A stretch of 60,398 bases of DNA from an uncultured Clostridia bacterium (GTDB taxonomy: Bacteria; Bacillota; Clostridia; Oscillospirales; Ruminococcaceae): assembly GCA_947631455.1 (NCBI GenBank), contig CANRLH010000010.1, forward strand, positions 1 to 60,398, read 5' to 3'. The position numbers and the translations under genes were made by a program. Positions 8,697 through 17,839 of this stretch are shown one piece after another (within the stretch, counting starts at the first letter, position 1; each line of letters opens with the position of its first letter). Under the pieces are notes generated by a model. That model was given only the letters and a program-made list of their open reading frames with translations. It made no database searches and was not told the DNA's origin.

Positions 8697-9329
8697 ATGA
8701 ATAAACTCTCTAAAGAAAGGATACTATTAAGTGTTCTGTTATTGTTTATCGGGTTGTTGATTTCTGTTCCGGTTGTAAATAAATATATTCATTTGCATAA
8801 TTATTTGGAACTATTGGTTTATCTTATCACACCGTTAGGTATCATAGCGACTGCATTGTTTTTAGCTTTTAACTGTTCAATCAAAACGTTTCTTAAAATT
8901 GTTTCAATCGCAACATTAACATCATCGCTTGGTTTAATACTTATTTCGTACTTTGTTTACACTTCTGCATCGGAACTGCAATCAAGCCCCGACACAGCAC
9001 TTCCAGGATTAAATGCTCTTGGGGCTATATTCATGTATCTTGCTGTTATGATAAATATTGGAATAGCAATTCTATCGCTGATTGCAGGAGGGTTGGGGAT
9101 AGGAATTGCAAATGGGCGACACTGGTGTACTGGTACAGCAGTATATTCTTTCATTTTGATTCTTTTAGCTTTAATAACAGTCCCAGATACAATTGGTCAT
9201 GTATTTCAATTACTTATTTCTACTTCTACAGTTATCTACTACAAATCAACTCAATCTTTACAATCATCTACCGAAGACATAATAAGCTCCAAAAATGATG
9301 AAACAGATGATAAGATTGAAATCAATTGA
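8697..9329 (+). CDS. Polytopic membrane protein, IME cargo of unknown function
   Basis: 210 residues from the ATG at 8697, which has GAGGTG six bases upstream; the longer frame start lacks a site. About five hydrophobic segments are visible (ILLSVLLLFIGLLISVPVV, a segment around residue 40-60, one around 70-90, one around 115-145 and one around 155-185), ending in a charged tail (SSKNDETDDKIEIN). Its AT-rich codon use differs from the GC-richer genes on both sides, which suggests a later acquisition. It has its own promoter and opposite orientation to mobC. No family recognised; it is not obviously a transporter or a holin. Confidence 0.7.
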   Translation: MNKLSKERILLSVLLLFIGLLISVPVVNKYIHLHNYLELLVYLITPLGIIATALFLAFNCSIKTFLKIVSIATLTSSLGLILISYFVYTSASELQSSPDTALPGLNALGAIFMYLAVMINIGIAILSLIAGGLGIGIANGRHWCTGTAVYSFILILLALITVPDTIGHVFQLLISTSTVIYYKSTQSLQSSTEDIISSKNDETDDKIEIN

Positions 9330-9563
9330 TATTATCCTTATAATTAAATATCTTCCGAAGCTGTGAAGCGTTCTCCGCTCCGCAGCTTTTTCTATGCCTG
9401 CCCGTTTCAAAATTCCCCATAACATTTTCACGATAAGAAAAGTTTTATGGCGCACCCAAGTTCATGCGCACTGCGAATAGACTTTCACCCCGAAAGTGCG
9501 CTATAATTTTAGTGTGGGGCTTAAGTATAGGCTCGACTAAAATTTCAGAATGGTGGTGATGAT

Positions 9564-9893
9564 ATGGCTACGACTTCTATCGCTGACAAGCTGGCGAAGC
9601 TCGAAAAGAAGATCGCAAAGCGTGAGAAAACTATCGCTGAGGAACAGGCACAGCTCGACAAGGAAACGGAGGAGTACAACAAGCTCTACCTGACAGCTCT
9701 TGCAAGCAAGTATAAGCTGAGCGGCAAAGACCTGTTCTCCGCTATCGAGCGTGAGCATGACCAGCTTGAAAAGCTCCGTGAGGGTGAGCAGTCCGATGAT
9801 GATACGGACAGCAATTCTACGGTCGGTGATACTGCGGTCAAGCACAGCAGTTTTCCCCGTAATAACATGAGCGAGGGGGCATTGAATGAGTGA
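9564..9893 (+). CDS. Small coiled-coil protein (DUF4315-like)
   Basis: 109 residues. Residues 5-45 are a heptad-type coiled coil (LAKLEKKIAKREKTIAEEQ), followed by a short YKLSGKDLFSAIE helix and an acidic Ser/Asp tail. Small proteins with this coiled coil plus short C-terminal helix occur widely in Firmicute conjugative elements, where DUF4315 is the nearest family I know; the match is by pattern only. The last 8 bp overlap the next gene, so the two are translationally coupled. The ATG follows a GGTGGTGAT site. Confidence 0.65.
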   Translation: MATTSIADKLAKLEKKIAKREKTIAEEQAQLDKETEEYNKLYLTALASKYKLSGKDLFSAIEREHDQLEKLREGEQSDDDTDSNSTVGDTAVKHSSFPRNNMSEGALNE

Positions 9894-10338
9894 TTACATC
9901 TATCATATCGGTAACGATTATGATTGTATCAATAAAGAATATGTTATCCTGTCCACGGATAAGGGACAGCAGATAACGGTTGCCCTCACTGCAAGCAGAG
10001 TGCCTTTCAAGGGGCGCTACGATGAGGAGAGTATCATCTTCGATTATGATGGTGATTACAAGGAGTCTGTTGATGAGATCATTGAAAATCTTACCTCTGA
10101 TAAGTGTGCGGATATTCGCCGTGAGATCGAGGAACATCGCAGGAATAAAGACTATCTGTTCTTTATCCCTGTGGTGGCAAAGCTCCTGCGTATGACAGAG
10201 GGTACGCTCCGCCGCAGACCTGTGGATATTCAGCTTGCCGTCTGCAAGCGGTATGCGGATAACTGGGGCTGTGATACTTACACGATGCAGTACGAGCTGA
10301 GAGATGCTATGATGCTGACAACAAAACCTGAATCCTAA
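9886..10338 (+). CDS. Conserved-looking IME protein, unknown function
   Basis: 150 residues, soluble, no signal or membrane segment. It reads as a mixed alpha/beta protein: strands around 3-8, 20-35 and 48-56, an acidic helix at about 60-90 (ESVDEIIENL), a KDYLFFIPVVAKLLRM helix, then a C-terminal LRRRPVDIQLAVCKRYADN segment. Coupled to the coiled-coil gene by an 8-bp overlap and oriented toward the recombinase. I do not recognise the family. The pairing suggests a two-protein accessory function such as regulation of excision or transfer, which is inference only. Confidence 0.6.
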   Translation: MSDYIYHIGNDYDCINKEYVILSTDKGQQITVALTASRVPFKGRYDEESIIFDYDGDYKESVDEIIENLTSDKCADIRREIEEHRRNKDYLFFIPVVAKLLRMTEGTLRRRPVDIQLAVCKRYADNWGCDTYTMQYELRDAMMLTTKPES

Positions 10339-10486
10339 CATAAAATGATAGCTGTGATATGGGACGGCTCTGCCGTTCCGCACGGCTGTCATCATAAGAC
10401 CACAAACAAAAAAGAGGGGCAGATAGAGAAAGCGATCCCCTCGCTCTATAAGCGTAGAGAAAGACAAGCTAAAGGAGTAACAAGCT

Positions 10487-10732
10487 ATGAATAATAACAA
10501 CACTGCCGCAGACAGAGAGAAGGCAGTAAACGGCAAGACAATGCAGGCAATGAACGAGCAGTATAAAAACTGCAAAACCGAAAGACGTGAGTACCAGGTC
10601 GGTAAAGAGAGATGTGTTATCGTCCGGCACTTCTGCGGTGATAAAGACCTCAGTGAAGTGCTGTATCGCAACGCTTTTGAAAGAGCGTTTTCCGAAGTTA
10701 TGGCGATGAACCGTACACCTCAGACAACCTGA
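10487..10732 (+). CDS. Small TnpW-like protein upstream of the recombinase
   Basis: 81 residues with a strong AAAGGAG site ahead of the ATG at 10487. The N-terminal half is Asn/Lys rich; the second half (REYQVGKERCVIVRHF, then an amphipathic FERAFSEVMAMN helix) resembles the short TnpW-type proteins that accompany TnpX recombinases, where a Tyr-x-Val...HF core is followed by a helix. The match is by pattern and position. It precedes tnpX by 95 bp, and tnpX has its own promoter within that gap. Confidence 0.55.
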   Translation: MNNNNTAADREKAVNGKTMQAMNEQYKNCKTERREYQVGKERCVIVRHFCGDKDLSEVLYRNAFERAFSEVMAMNRTPQTT

Positions 10733-10751
10733 AAAAATTTTCCATAAGTAC

Positions 10752-10780
10752 TTGCTTTTTTCGGCATTGCGCGCTATACT
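10752..10780 (+). promoter_or_regulatory. Promoter of the large serine recombinase gene
   Basis: TTGCTT at 10752-10757, a 17-bp spacer and TATACT at 10775-10780, 47 bp upstream of the recombinase start. Confidence 0.6.
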
Positions 10781-10827
10781 ATTTACTGTAATGTTGATCA
10801 AAGCTGCTTTGGAGGAAAGGAGTAGTA

Positions 10828-12456
10828 ATGATACCAAAGCAGACTGAATACAAGGTGGGAATGTATCTCCGCCTTTCAAACGAGGACGAGAGAGCCGGAG
10901 AGTCTCTCTCAATAGAGAATCAGCGTAAGATTCTCAGCAACTACATCAGCGAACAGGGCTGGACACTCTATGATGAGTACGTCGATGACGGAATTTCAGG
11001 CACTACATTTGACCGTCCAGGTGTGCAGAGAATGCTCGATGATGCCAAGAACGGCAGGATCAATCTGATACTCTGCAAGGATCTGAGCCGTTTCGGGCGT
11101 AATTATATCCAGGTAGGTCAATACACGGACTACATATTCCCGATGTACAATATCCGTTTTATCGCACTGACCGATAATGTTGATACAGCTAATTCGGAAA
11201 GCACGGGAATGGATATGATGCCGATCATGAATGTCTTTAACGAATGGCACGCCGCCAATACTTCCAAGAAGCTAAGAGCTGTTATTAACTCAAATGCAAA
11301 AGCCGGAAAGTATCGCACAACATACTGTGCCTACGGATATTTCAAAGGCGATGATGAGAAGAACACTCCTGTTATTGATCCGCAGGCTGCACCTGTTGTC
11401 CGCCATATCTTTGAGATGAGGGCAGAAGGCAAAAAGCCTAAACAGATTGCTGATGCACTTAATGCAGAACAGATACCAACACCTATGGACTATCTGTATC
11501 AGCGTGAAAACAAGGTAAATCCCCACGCTTCAGTACATCTCTGGAGTTCTTCGATAATACTTCGTATTCTCGGCAATCCGATCTATATCGGTACGCTTGC
11601 ACTGATGAAAACAACTACTGTGAGCTATAAGAATCACAAGAGGATACGCAAGGATTCATCTGAATGGCTTATGCGTGAAAACAATCATGAGCCTATCATT
11701 ACTATGGAGCTGTGGGAAAAAGTTCGTGAGATCGAGGCTTCGGTGAGCCGTGGCAAGCGAGACAAGATCGGTGAGTTAGCTCCGCTTTCGGGACTTCTGT
11801 ACTGTGATAGCTGTGGGAGCAAGATGCGTCAGGTCGGTTCAGCCAACCGCAAGTATATGGCTTATATGTGCGGTTATCATAATCGCTTCGGCAAGGGCTG
11901 TTGCACGACACATTATATCCGCCGCCCGTTGATCGAGCAGTATATCCTTATGGATATTCAGGATATGATCGAGAAAGCCACTGACGAGGAAAAGGCAAAG
12001 GAAGAATTTCTGAAACGCAAGCACGGTGTGCTTGATGCTCAGAACAGTTCCGATAAAAAGCGTATGCAGAAAGCTACAAGTCGTATTGCAGAGCTTGACA
12101 ACCTGATCCAGACCGTCTATGAAGATAAGGTTATCGGTAAGATCCCCGAAGAAGTATGTATCAGCCTGCTTGAAAAGTATCAGGCTGAAAAGAAGTCTTT
12201 GCAGGCTGAGTGTGCTGAATACAAGAAACGCTCCGAAATGCAGCAGCAGGACGAAAAGGACGTTGACGAATTTATTGCCCGTCTGAAAAGCTATGCAGGA
12301 GCGACTGAGCTTACACGCCAGATGTGCCTTGACCTTATCGAATATGTGACCGTAGATGATCTCAACAAGGACGATAAGAGCCGTCCGAGGGAGATTCACA
12401 TCTATTACAAGCTCATCGACAAAGAGCTTGACAACAAACATAATGCCCTGATGTGA
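10828..12456 (+). CDS. Large serine recombinase (TnpX-like), integrase/excisionase of the IME
   Basis: 542 residues. The resolvase domain opens VGMYLRLSNEDE with the nucleophile Ser near residue 16, then the DLSRFGRNYIQ arginine block near 90. The recombinase domain follows, with GYFKGD, a long IRLL-type WSSSIILRILGNPIYIGT segment, and a zinc ribbon (CDSCGSKMRQ with a second Cys pair CGYHN...CC near 340-365). A charged coiled coil lies around 390-470. This is the TnpX/TndX-type layout: cuts with a 2-bp stagger and needs no DNA-bending partner. AAAGGAG lies 5 bases before the ATG. It ends about 50 bp from the inferred right end of the element, as expected. Confidence 0.93.
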   Translation: MIPKQTEYKVGMYLRLSNEDERAGESLSIENQRKILSNYISEQGWTLYDEYVDDGISGTTFDRPGVQRMLDDAKNGRINLILCKDLSRFGRNYIQVGQYTDYIFPMYNIRFIALTDNVDTANSESTGMDMMPIMNVFNEWHAANTSKKLRAVINSNAKAGKYRTTYCAYGYFKGDDEKNTPVIDPQAAPVVRHIFEMRAEGKKPKQIADALNAEQIPTPMDYLYQRENKVNPHASVHLWSSSIILRILGNPIYIGTLALMKTTTVSYKNHKRIRKDSSEWLMRENNHEPIITMELWEKVREIEASVSRGKRDKIGELAPLSGLLYCDSCGSKMRQVGSANRKYMAYMCGYHNRFGKGCCTTHYIRRPLIEQYILMDIQDMIEKATDEEKAKEEFLKRKHGVLDAQNSSDKKRMQKATSRIAELDNLIQTVYEDKVIGKIPEEVCISLLEKYQAEKKSLQAECAEYKKRSEMQQQDEKDVDEFIARLKSYAGATELTRQMCLDLIEYVTVDDLNKDDKSRPREIHIYYKLIDKELDNKHNALM

Positions 12457-12466
12457 TTATCAGGGC
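12445..12466. terminator. Hairpin at the end of the recombinase gene
   Basis: A perfect 8-bp stem GCCCTGAT/ATCAGGGC with a 6-base loop overlaps the recombinase stop and is followed by AATTATTTG. The T tract is weak. Confidence 0.45.
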
Positions 12467-12502
12467 AATTATTTGAAAACACTTTTATATCCATTTTGTC
12501 GT

Positions 12503-12504
12503 TC
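12503..12504. other. Inferred right junction of the IME in the ICE helicase gene
   Basis: On the minus strand the ICE gene reads FYTPPEVI, a conserved N6-methylase block, up to GTTATAGA and then turns into unrelated sequence with a stop 12 codons later. The GA dinucleotide (TC at 12503-12504 on +) is the known target and crossover type of TnpX recombinases. The exact base is an inference. Confidence 0.6.
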
Positions 12505-14783
12505 TATAACTTCGGGTGGTGTGTAGAACGCCGTCAGGGTGCTTTCCCTTGCAGCCGTGTATTCCTCCGGCGTCAGCACGGTTTTCAGCTCCAAATACTC
12601 TGTACCCCAAGCGGAGTTGTTTTCATCAAACGCTTCGGGGATACCGCCCCATCCGACATACTTTGACAAAATAATCTGTTCGTCCGGTGTTGCAAAGCGG
12701 TTTTCCTCCTGACATTTTTTTAGAAGCTGAATAGCCATAATGTTTCTGCGGAAGCGTTCTTTTTTACCGACCGTTTCCACGGGATTTACTTTCAGGTCAA
12801 AGGTGTGTCGCTCCGACATCGGTATATCGGGGTGCAGGTCAAAACCTCTGACCTTATCTTTTTTCGTCTGCTCCCATTTGGGGACGACCGGCGCTTCCAC
12901 CTGTTCGGGAATATCCCTGCCTGACCTTTCTGTAAGAGCGAACATTGTTTCATCGCTCCTGCCGATAAAGTCAGGCGTCGGCTCGGCATATTCAATGAGC
13001 ATTTCGGCATATTCGGGCGTACCCAAGTCGATTAGTTCTGTATAGGCGTGTCCATCAAGGAAATCAAAGAATTCCTCTGCCGTTTCTGTTTTTCCCTTTG
13101 CTTCGGCAATCAGGTCATAAGGCAAATGCAGGATTACAAACTGACCGCCTGCCACAGCGTCGGGGTTGTAATATATCGCTTCATATTCCTCCGCTTCGGG
13201 GCGGTGGAAGAAGTAGTCAATCTCTCCGATAGGAGTAGTGTTGGGGTCGGTTTCTTCTCTCTCAGGGTTCAGATACTCACCAAGACCGGCTTCCTCGATG
13301 GCTTTTACATAGTCGTCTGACAGGATTTCGTCCGGCGTGACGGTCGCAAGAACACTGTTTGCCCTGTCGTCCTCAAATGTGTAAGACGGACTTATGGAAC
13401 GGCTTGTAACATAGAACTTTTTGATGTTGCCGTCATAGTTCCTGACTGCCTGCTGAAAAACCTGCAAATCTTCGACGGTAAAAATGCCCTGTGTTACCCA
13501 GTACATTTCATTTCTGTTTACCAAATCGGCTTCCTTAAAGCGCATATGGTGGGGAATAAGTTTCTCAAATTCGGTGCTGCTGAACCGAACTTCCGCCTGT
13601 TCCTGCGATTCCTGCTCGGCTAACTGCCGTCGCTCATAGTAATCGGGGTCGTCGTATTCGTTTATATCAAACGAAGCCGGCTCGTCATCTGACCTTTCTT
13701 CCTCGGCGGGTGTGTCCAAAACCTTTAAGTGGTCGTTCATCGGGTTTTCCCGCACCTTACGGTCAAATTCCTCCCTTGTAAGCTCTTTATTAAAAAGTGG
13801 CATTTGCGTGTCGTAGAGCATAACACGGCTCTCGTCAAAGGAAAGGATTTCATACTCGGAAGCACCGATATACACGCTGTCTCCAAGATGATATTCGTAT
13901 CTTGCTTCCTGTTCCGTTTCAGGTTGTGGGGGAGCAGCAGACAGGATTTCACGATTGCGGCGCTGTTCGGCAGCTTCCGCCCGTCGTTCTTCCTGCTTTT
14001 GAAGCCAGTCGGGATAGACTTCCTTTTCCTTTGGGTTCAGGTATCTGTCCATTCGGATCAGTTCACCGATGCGCTTCTCTACCTGTTTCCAAGACAGGTC
14101 AATATGAGGCTTATCGTTCCCGATACCTCTTGAAATGCGGATACCCTTGCCGTCGTGCTGTTCGTCAATACCGGAACCGACAATAACAGGGTAGGCACCA
14201 CCCCAGCCATACTCATTCTTTAAGAAGTCGGCGTTTTCTTTTGCGGAAAGGCTTTTTTCAAACTGCTCATAGATACGCATTTTTCCTTCCGAAACGCCGC
14301 TTCCACGAGTCAGAACTTCGTCTATAATCTCCTGAGAAAAAGTAAAGGCAGAGGTTTTTCGTTCCTCTGCCTGACTGTCAAGTATTAAAGTGAACTGTCC
14401 GTCCATAGACGGTAAAGGCTTCATTTCATCGGTCAGTTCCCCAAGCAGTCGCATTGCCTGAAAGTGCTGAGCGATAACGCCCCAGTCGTAGAAGCTCTGT
14501 GCGGTTCGGCTGTCGTATTCGCCTTCCCACAGATGAAGCACATTCTGATAGGTCTTGTAGCCTACGAGCCTGCCGTCGCCCAATGTGAGATGGGTATAAT
14601 CGTTGTTGAAAATACTCTTGATATACTCGGTACGCTCCCCGTTATCGGTATGCCCTTCATAGAAAGCGTCGATTTCCTCTTTTGACGCTTTCAGGTGTGG
14701 GGTCGTGCGGAGCATTTCGTTTATCGTCTCATCGTTGCCGAAAAACGGCAGGCTCCTGTCCTCGTTATTACGGTCATAATACT

Positions 14784-15137
14784 CTAAGCGAATATTACTT
14801 CCGCTTTCACCACTTCCTGCGCCGAGTTCCTCAGATTGTTCATCAGGCGAACCCACTTCATCATATCGGTCGCTTTCAGTTCCTCGGTCAGTCCCTCTTT
14901 CTGCGCCATCTGCCTGATGAGCGTTTCCTCCATCTCGGTCGCTCTCTGTTGAACCTCCGCTAAGTGCTGCGTCAGCGTTCCTTTGGTCAGCAGATTGTAG
15001 TACAGGATTTTGTGATGGTCTCTCAGATAAGACCGCCTCATCTGCGCCCATCTGCCAAGGTTCACGTTCGGCCGCTCCGGCATTTTCAGGTTCGGAAGAT
15101 TGTAATCTCCCACCATCGAATAAGTGATTTCTGCCAT
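14784..15137 (-). CDS. tnpV: TnpV-like protein nested inside the helicase gene in another frame
   Basis: 117 residues from the ATG at 15137, with AAAGGAG eight bases upstream. The protein opens AEITYSMVGDYNLPNL and continues with GRWAQMRRSYLRDHH, YYNLLTKGTLTQHL and MKWVRLMNNLRNSAQE, a clear match to the TnpV family of transposon-encoded proteins (function unknown). It lies on the same strand as the giant helicase gene but in a different frame, exactly over that protein's hydrophilic low-complexity linker. A dedicated ribosome site and full-length family similarity show that it is a real gene and not a shadow frame. Confidence 0.8.
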   Translation of the reverse strand: MAEITYSMVGDYNLPNLKMPERPNVNLGRWAQMRRSYLRDHHKILYYNLLTKGTLTQHLAEVQQRATEMEETLIRQMAQKEGLTEELKATDMMKWVRLMNNLRNSAQEVVKAEVIFA

Positions 15138-15963
15138 TGTCGTTGCTCCTTTCGTTGTTTTCGTTTCTATTGTAATCGGAACGGCTCTCGGCGGCAATTA
15201 TGCGATTTTGCTTTTCGAGGGCGTTGATGGTACGGGCAATCTCCGTCAGTCCCATTTCCGCAATATCGCTCGTCGCAAATCCGACTGCGTTAATCATTTC
15301 GGGTGTATTGAAATACCCGATGTTCATAAAGCTTTCCGCAGAATAGCGGGAAGTATCCAGTCCGATGCGGACGGTTATCATATACGCCACGCTCTGCTTC
15401 ACAAGCTGCGTGTAGATGTCTCTTGCTGCGTCCGGTAAAAGAGATTGAGCGACTGAACCTTCCTGCAAACTCTGCAAATCGGCAAGGTAATCTGCAATAT
15501 TGTCGTCAACAGCGTTGCCGGCGCACCCTTCGATGATACTCTCAAGGGTACTGTTGTCGTCTGCTTCTCCGAAGGTATTTTCAAGTGTCTCTGCGATGTC
15601 GCTCTCATATTCCGGCTTCATCTGCCAGAGGGGAACCGGTCTTGCGTAACGGCTTCCGTGGGTATCCGATATGTCAAAATAATGAGTAAGTCTCTGTCTC
15701 TGACGGTTCTCGTCCTCGAATACGGCGATACCTTTCGCCCCACGGTTGACCCATCTGCCAAAGCTGCCGTTCCAACGCTCAATCGGCAAAACTGCCGTTG
15801 CGTCCGGTCGCTGGGCATAGAGAAGAAGCTGCTCGTCAAAACGCAGCCTGAAATTATAGCTTGCCGTTCTGAGAAGTCTCTGCCAGTTCAGCGGATTTTC
15901 CGATACAGACGCACAGGTTCGGTCGTATAACTCGGAAATCAAATCGTATTTTCTTGCCATCGG

Positions 15964-16668
15964 TCATCGCCTCCTTATCTCAAGTGTTTTGTTTCGTTTG
16001 GGCGGAGCTGTTGTTTTTTCAGCCGGTTCCACCGTATGCCCGTTCCTTTCGCAATGCTCGGCAAACTCGCAGATGTGATAGACATAGCTGCCGACCTCTA
16101 AATGGTAGTCGTCGATATATCGACAGGTACGCAGCGAGGTGGTTCCGTTGCTCAGGCGCATTAGAATATTATCGCCGTCCGCAATGCGGAATTTCTCGTT
16201 GTAATTGCTGTCAATAAAGCGGATACCACGGCGAGCCTTTTCCATATGGTTGTCAAGCCATTCCTTTACATAGCAATAGCAGTAAAGGTTGTAATCGCCC
16301 TTGTTCGGGTTCATACGCAAAAGATAGGCGTACTTATCGGTATCCACTCGAACGCCGTAAAAATACGGCTCTTTTGTCATTTTACTCTGCGGCGTGTCGT
16401 TACAATATCTGCTCATAGCTGCTCTGCCGCTTAAAATATCGCCTTCTTCACGCAGGCAGTTGACAACCTTATCAAACTCCTGCTTAAAATCCGGCGTTTT
16501 CAAGTTGTTGTTCCAACCCTCCCAAGAGGAATAAAATTCGTTGCCATCTCTGCCAAAGTCAGCACGGAGATAGCCGATAAGACCGGTTTGCCCGCTGATT
16601 TGATTACTTTGGCGAAAGGTATATTTATCTTCTTCCTCTGTCATCGGTCGTTTTAGATAATCGTTCAT
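15964..16668 (-). CDS. Conserved ICE protein, unknown function
   Basis: 234 residues, soluble. Notable segments are a Tyr-rich NLYCYCYVKEWLDNHM stretch, RRGIRFIDSNYNEKFRIADG, and CRYIDDYHLEVGSYVYHICE near the C-terminus, which resembles a conserved module seen in large ICE polyproteins. The C-terminus is basic (PPKRNKTLEIRRR). It ends three bases before the helicase start and overlaps its ribosome site, so the two are coupled. GAGGTGATATGAA precedes its own ATG. No catalytic residues are evident. Confidence 0.65.
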   Translation of the reverse strand: MNDYLKRPMTEEEDKYTFRQSNQISGQTGLIGYLRADFGRDGNEFYSSWEGWNNNLKTPDFKQEFDKVVNCLREEGDILSGRAAMSRYCNDTPQSKMTKEPYFYGVRVDTDKYAYLLRMNPNKGDYNLYCYCYVKEWLDNHMEKARRGIRFIDSNYNEKFRIADGDNILMRLSNGTTSLRTCRYIDDYHLEVGSYVYHICEFAEHCERNGHTVEPAEKTTAPPKRNKTLEIRRR

Positions 16669-16674
16669 TTCATA

Positions 16675-17250
16675 TCACCTCGAAAGCTCCGCTGCGGTTC
16701 GCTGTTTCGGAATGGGAAACCCATAGACTTTTGCGATTTCATCGCCAAGCCTTTTTGTGACCCTTGTGATGTCAGCACGGGTCGCCTTGCCACAGTAGAT
16801 TTTGTATTGCAGATTTTCTTTCTGCGTGTCCGAAATGCCGTCCTTGAACGCACGGTAAAGATAATGGTTTGTTCCGTCGTGATGAACGGCGTCGGCTCTC
16901 AGGTCGCCGTACTTATCCACATACCACTCGGTATAGTCGGTATCCGAAAACAGACAATCTTTGATGTTGCCGGAGTCAATCATCTTATAGCCGCTTCTGC
17001 GACCGTTCCAAAGCCCCAAATCACCGATAACGATAATCGGCTGAGAAAGCCGCACATCGAGATTTAACCTTTCATCGGTAAGGTACTCATCGTTTGTTTC
17101 GACCATATACTCATACAGTCCGTTTTCATCATTGGGGTCGGCGTCAATCTCGTTTGCTTCAAGAAACTCTTTGTAAGCCTCTCGCCAGTCGTCCACATCA
17201 AGGCTCAGATTGCTCCAAATGATGTGTCGTTCACTCGGCTGTCGGTTCAT
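16675..17250 (-). CDS. Conserved ICE protein, unknown function
   Basis: 191 residues from the ATG at 17250, chosen because GGGAGG lies 8 bases upstream; the longer frame reads through the preceding gene. The N-terminus (HIIWSNLSLDVDDWREAYKE) is typical of a small ICE protein that often precedes the helicase gene. The middle has ERLNLDVRLSQPIIVIGDLG and a GRRSGYKMI segment, and the C-terminus is helical and basic. It overlaps the upstream gene by 20 bp and is 6 bp from the downstream one. Function not recognised; it may handle nucleic acid given the basic tail, which is a guess. Confidence 0.65.
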   Translation of the reverse strand: MNRQPSERHIIWSNLSLDVDDWREAYKEFLEANEIDADPNDENGLYEYMVETNDEYLTDERLNLDVRLSQPIIVIGDLGLWNGRRSGYKMIDSGNIKDCLFSDTDYTEWYVDKYGDLRADAVHHDGTNHYLYRAFKDGISDTQKENLQYKIYCGKATRADITRVTKRLGDEIAKVYGFPIPKQRTAAELSR

Positions 17251-17461
17251 CTGCTCCACCTCCCAAGTACGAAAACAGCTTGTTGGCTTTCGTCTGCTTC
17301 TGAAGCTCAATAATCAGGTTCATTTCGGGAATGGTAATGCCCGAAATCTTCAAAATCCGCTCCATATCAAGCTGCTGTAATTTCTTCTCGGTATTGGTAC
17401 CGGAGTCAAACAGTTTTGAGAGAAGCTTTGTTTTCTGTTGTAAAGTAAAGGTGTCCTTCAT
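17231..17461 (-). CDS. Small ICE protein
   Basis: 76 residues, mostly helical (LQQKTKLLSKLFDSG, then MERILKISGITIPEMNLI), with an acidic end. Overlaps the next gene by 20 bp and follows the upstream one by 13 bp, so it sits firmly inside the minus-strand ICE operon. No named family recognised. Confidence 0.6.
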   Translation of the reverse strand: MKDTFTLQQKTKLLSKLFDSGTNTEKKLQQLDMERILKISGITIPEMNLIIELQKQTKANKLFSYLGGGADEPTAE

Positions 17462-17474
17462 TGTTTCGCCCTCC

Positions 17475-17777
17475 TTATCTCACTTCAATGACGATTTTCA
17501 ACTCGTCCGGCACATCGCAGCAACAGCCCGTGCATTGTCTCGACAGTTCGGGAAACAGGGATTGTACTCTCTGCCTTGCTCTGCGGATAGTCTCAAAACA
17601 CGGCAAGCCGTAGCCTTTGTAGTTGTAGACAATATCTTCAAGCGACAGCTCGCCCACCCGCATATAGCTGTATCGGTTGTAATAGCAAAGGATAAGCTTC
17701 ATATCGTCGAACCTCGTTTCGGGGCATTCTCTGAGAATTGATAGCACTTTGCTGTCAACCGTCTTTAACTTGTTCAT
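17475..17777 (-). CDS. Small ICE protein, possibly DNA-binding
   Basis: 100 residues. The first two thirds look like a winged or helix-turn-helix fold (VDSKVLSILRECPETRFDD, then GLPCFETIRRARQRVQSLFP), a pattern that fits a phage-type replication initiator or repressor, but the fit is loose. A Cys-rich CTGCCCD segment follows. First gene of the short operon that leads to the helicase. Confidence 0.55.
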   Translation of the reverse strand: MNKLKTVDSKVLSILRECPETRFDDMKLILCYYNRYSYMRVGELSLEDIVYNYKGYGLPCFETIRRARQRVQSLFPELSRQCTGCCCDVPDELKIVIEVR

Positions 17778-17801
17778 CTTCTGACCTCCAAAATAGAAAT
17801 A

Positions 17802-17829
17802 GGGGCGGGTTTTTTACGCCCGCCCCACA
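17802..17829 (-). terminator. GC-rich hairpin after the adhesin unit
   Basis: Arms GGGGCGGG and CCCGCCCC enclose a T-rich loop. It lies just after the 29-residue gene on the minus strand. The following T tract is broken by A and C residues, so termination may be partial. Confidence 0.5.
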
Positions 17830-17839
17830 ATGGGTTTTC

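Larger units (their letters stand above)
1..12504. mobile_element. IME of the Tn4451/TnpX type, left end outside the window
   Basis: Seen: a large serine recombinase at the right edge (10828-12456), a relaxase and MobC pair, an oriT-like region, a small resolvase and several short accessory genes, all lying left of a gene broken at 12503-12504. The broken gene is the N-terminal part of a giant ICE helicase/methylase whose remaining half is not in the window. The simplest reading is that the whole stretch from position 1 belongs to one inserted element and that the defence genes at 2-4886 are its cargo. TnpX-type recombinases are known to use GA dinucleotide targets, and GA (TC on the + strand) is present at the break. 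Less likely, the element ends between Vsr and 5137 and the defence genes are a separate island. Confidence 0.65.
12469..15960 (-). pseudogene. N-terminal part of a giant ICE helicase/DNA methylase, cut by the IME
   Basis: 1,163 codons, of which about the last 12 come from IME DNA. The N-terminus (YDLISELYDRTCASVSENPL, then LLLYAQRPDATAV and RGAKGIAVF) is the ArdC-like opening of the very large Snf2/N6-methylase proteins carried by Firmicute ICEs. A charged low-complexity linker fills residues 275-395, followed by LPD25-like and other ICE accessory modules (YHLGDSVYIGASEYEILSF near 695). The C-terminus enters the methylase core (WGGIPEAF, then TAFYTPPEVI) and stops there. Intact proteins are well over 2,000 residues, with the helicase part after this point. 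Ribosome site AAGGAGG precedes the ATG at 15960. The missing half should lie on the far side of the IME, outside the window. Confidence 0.85.
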
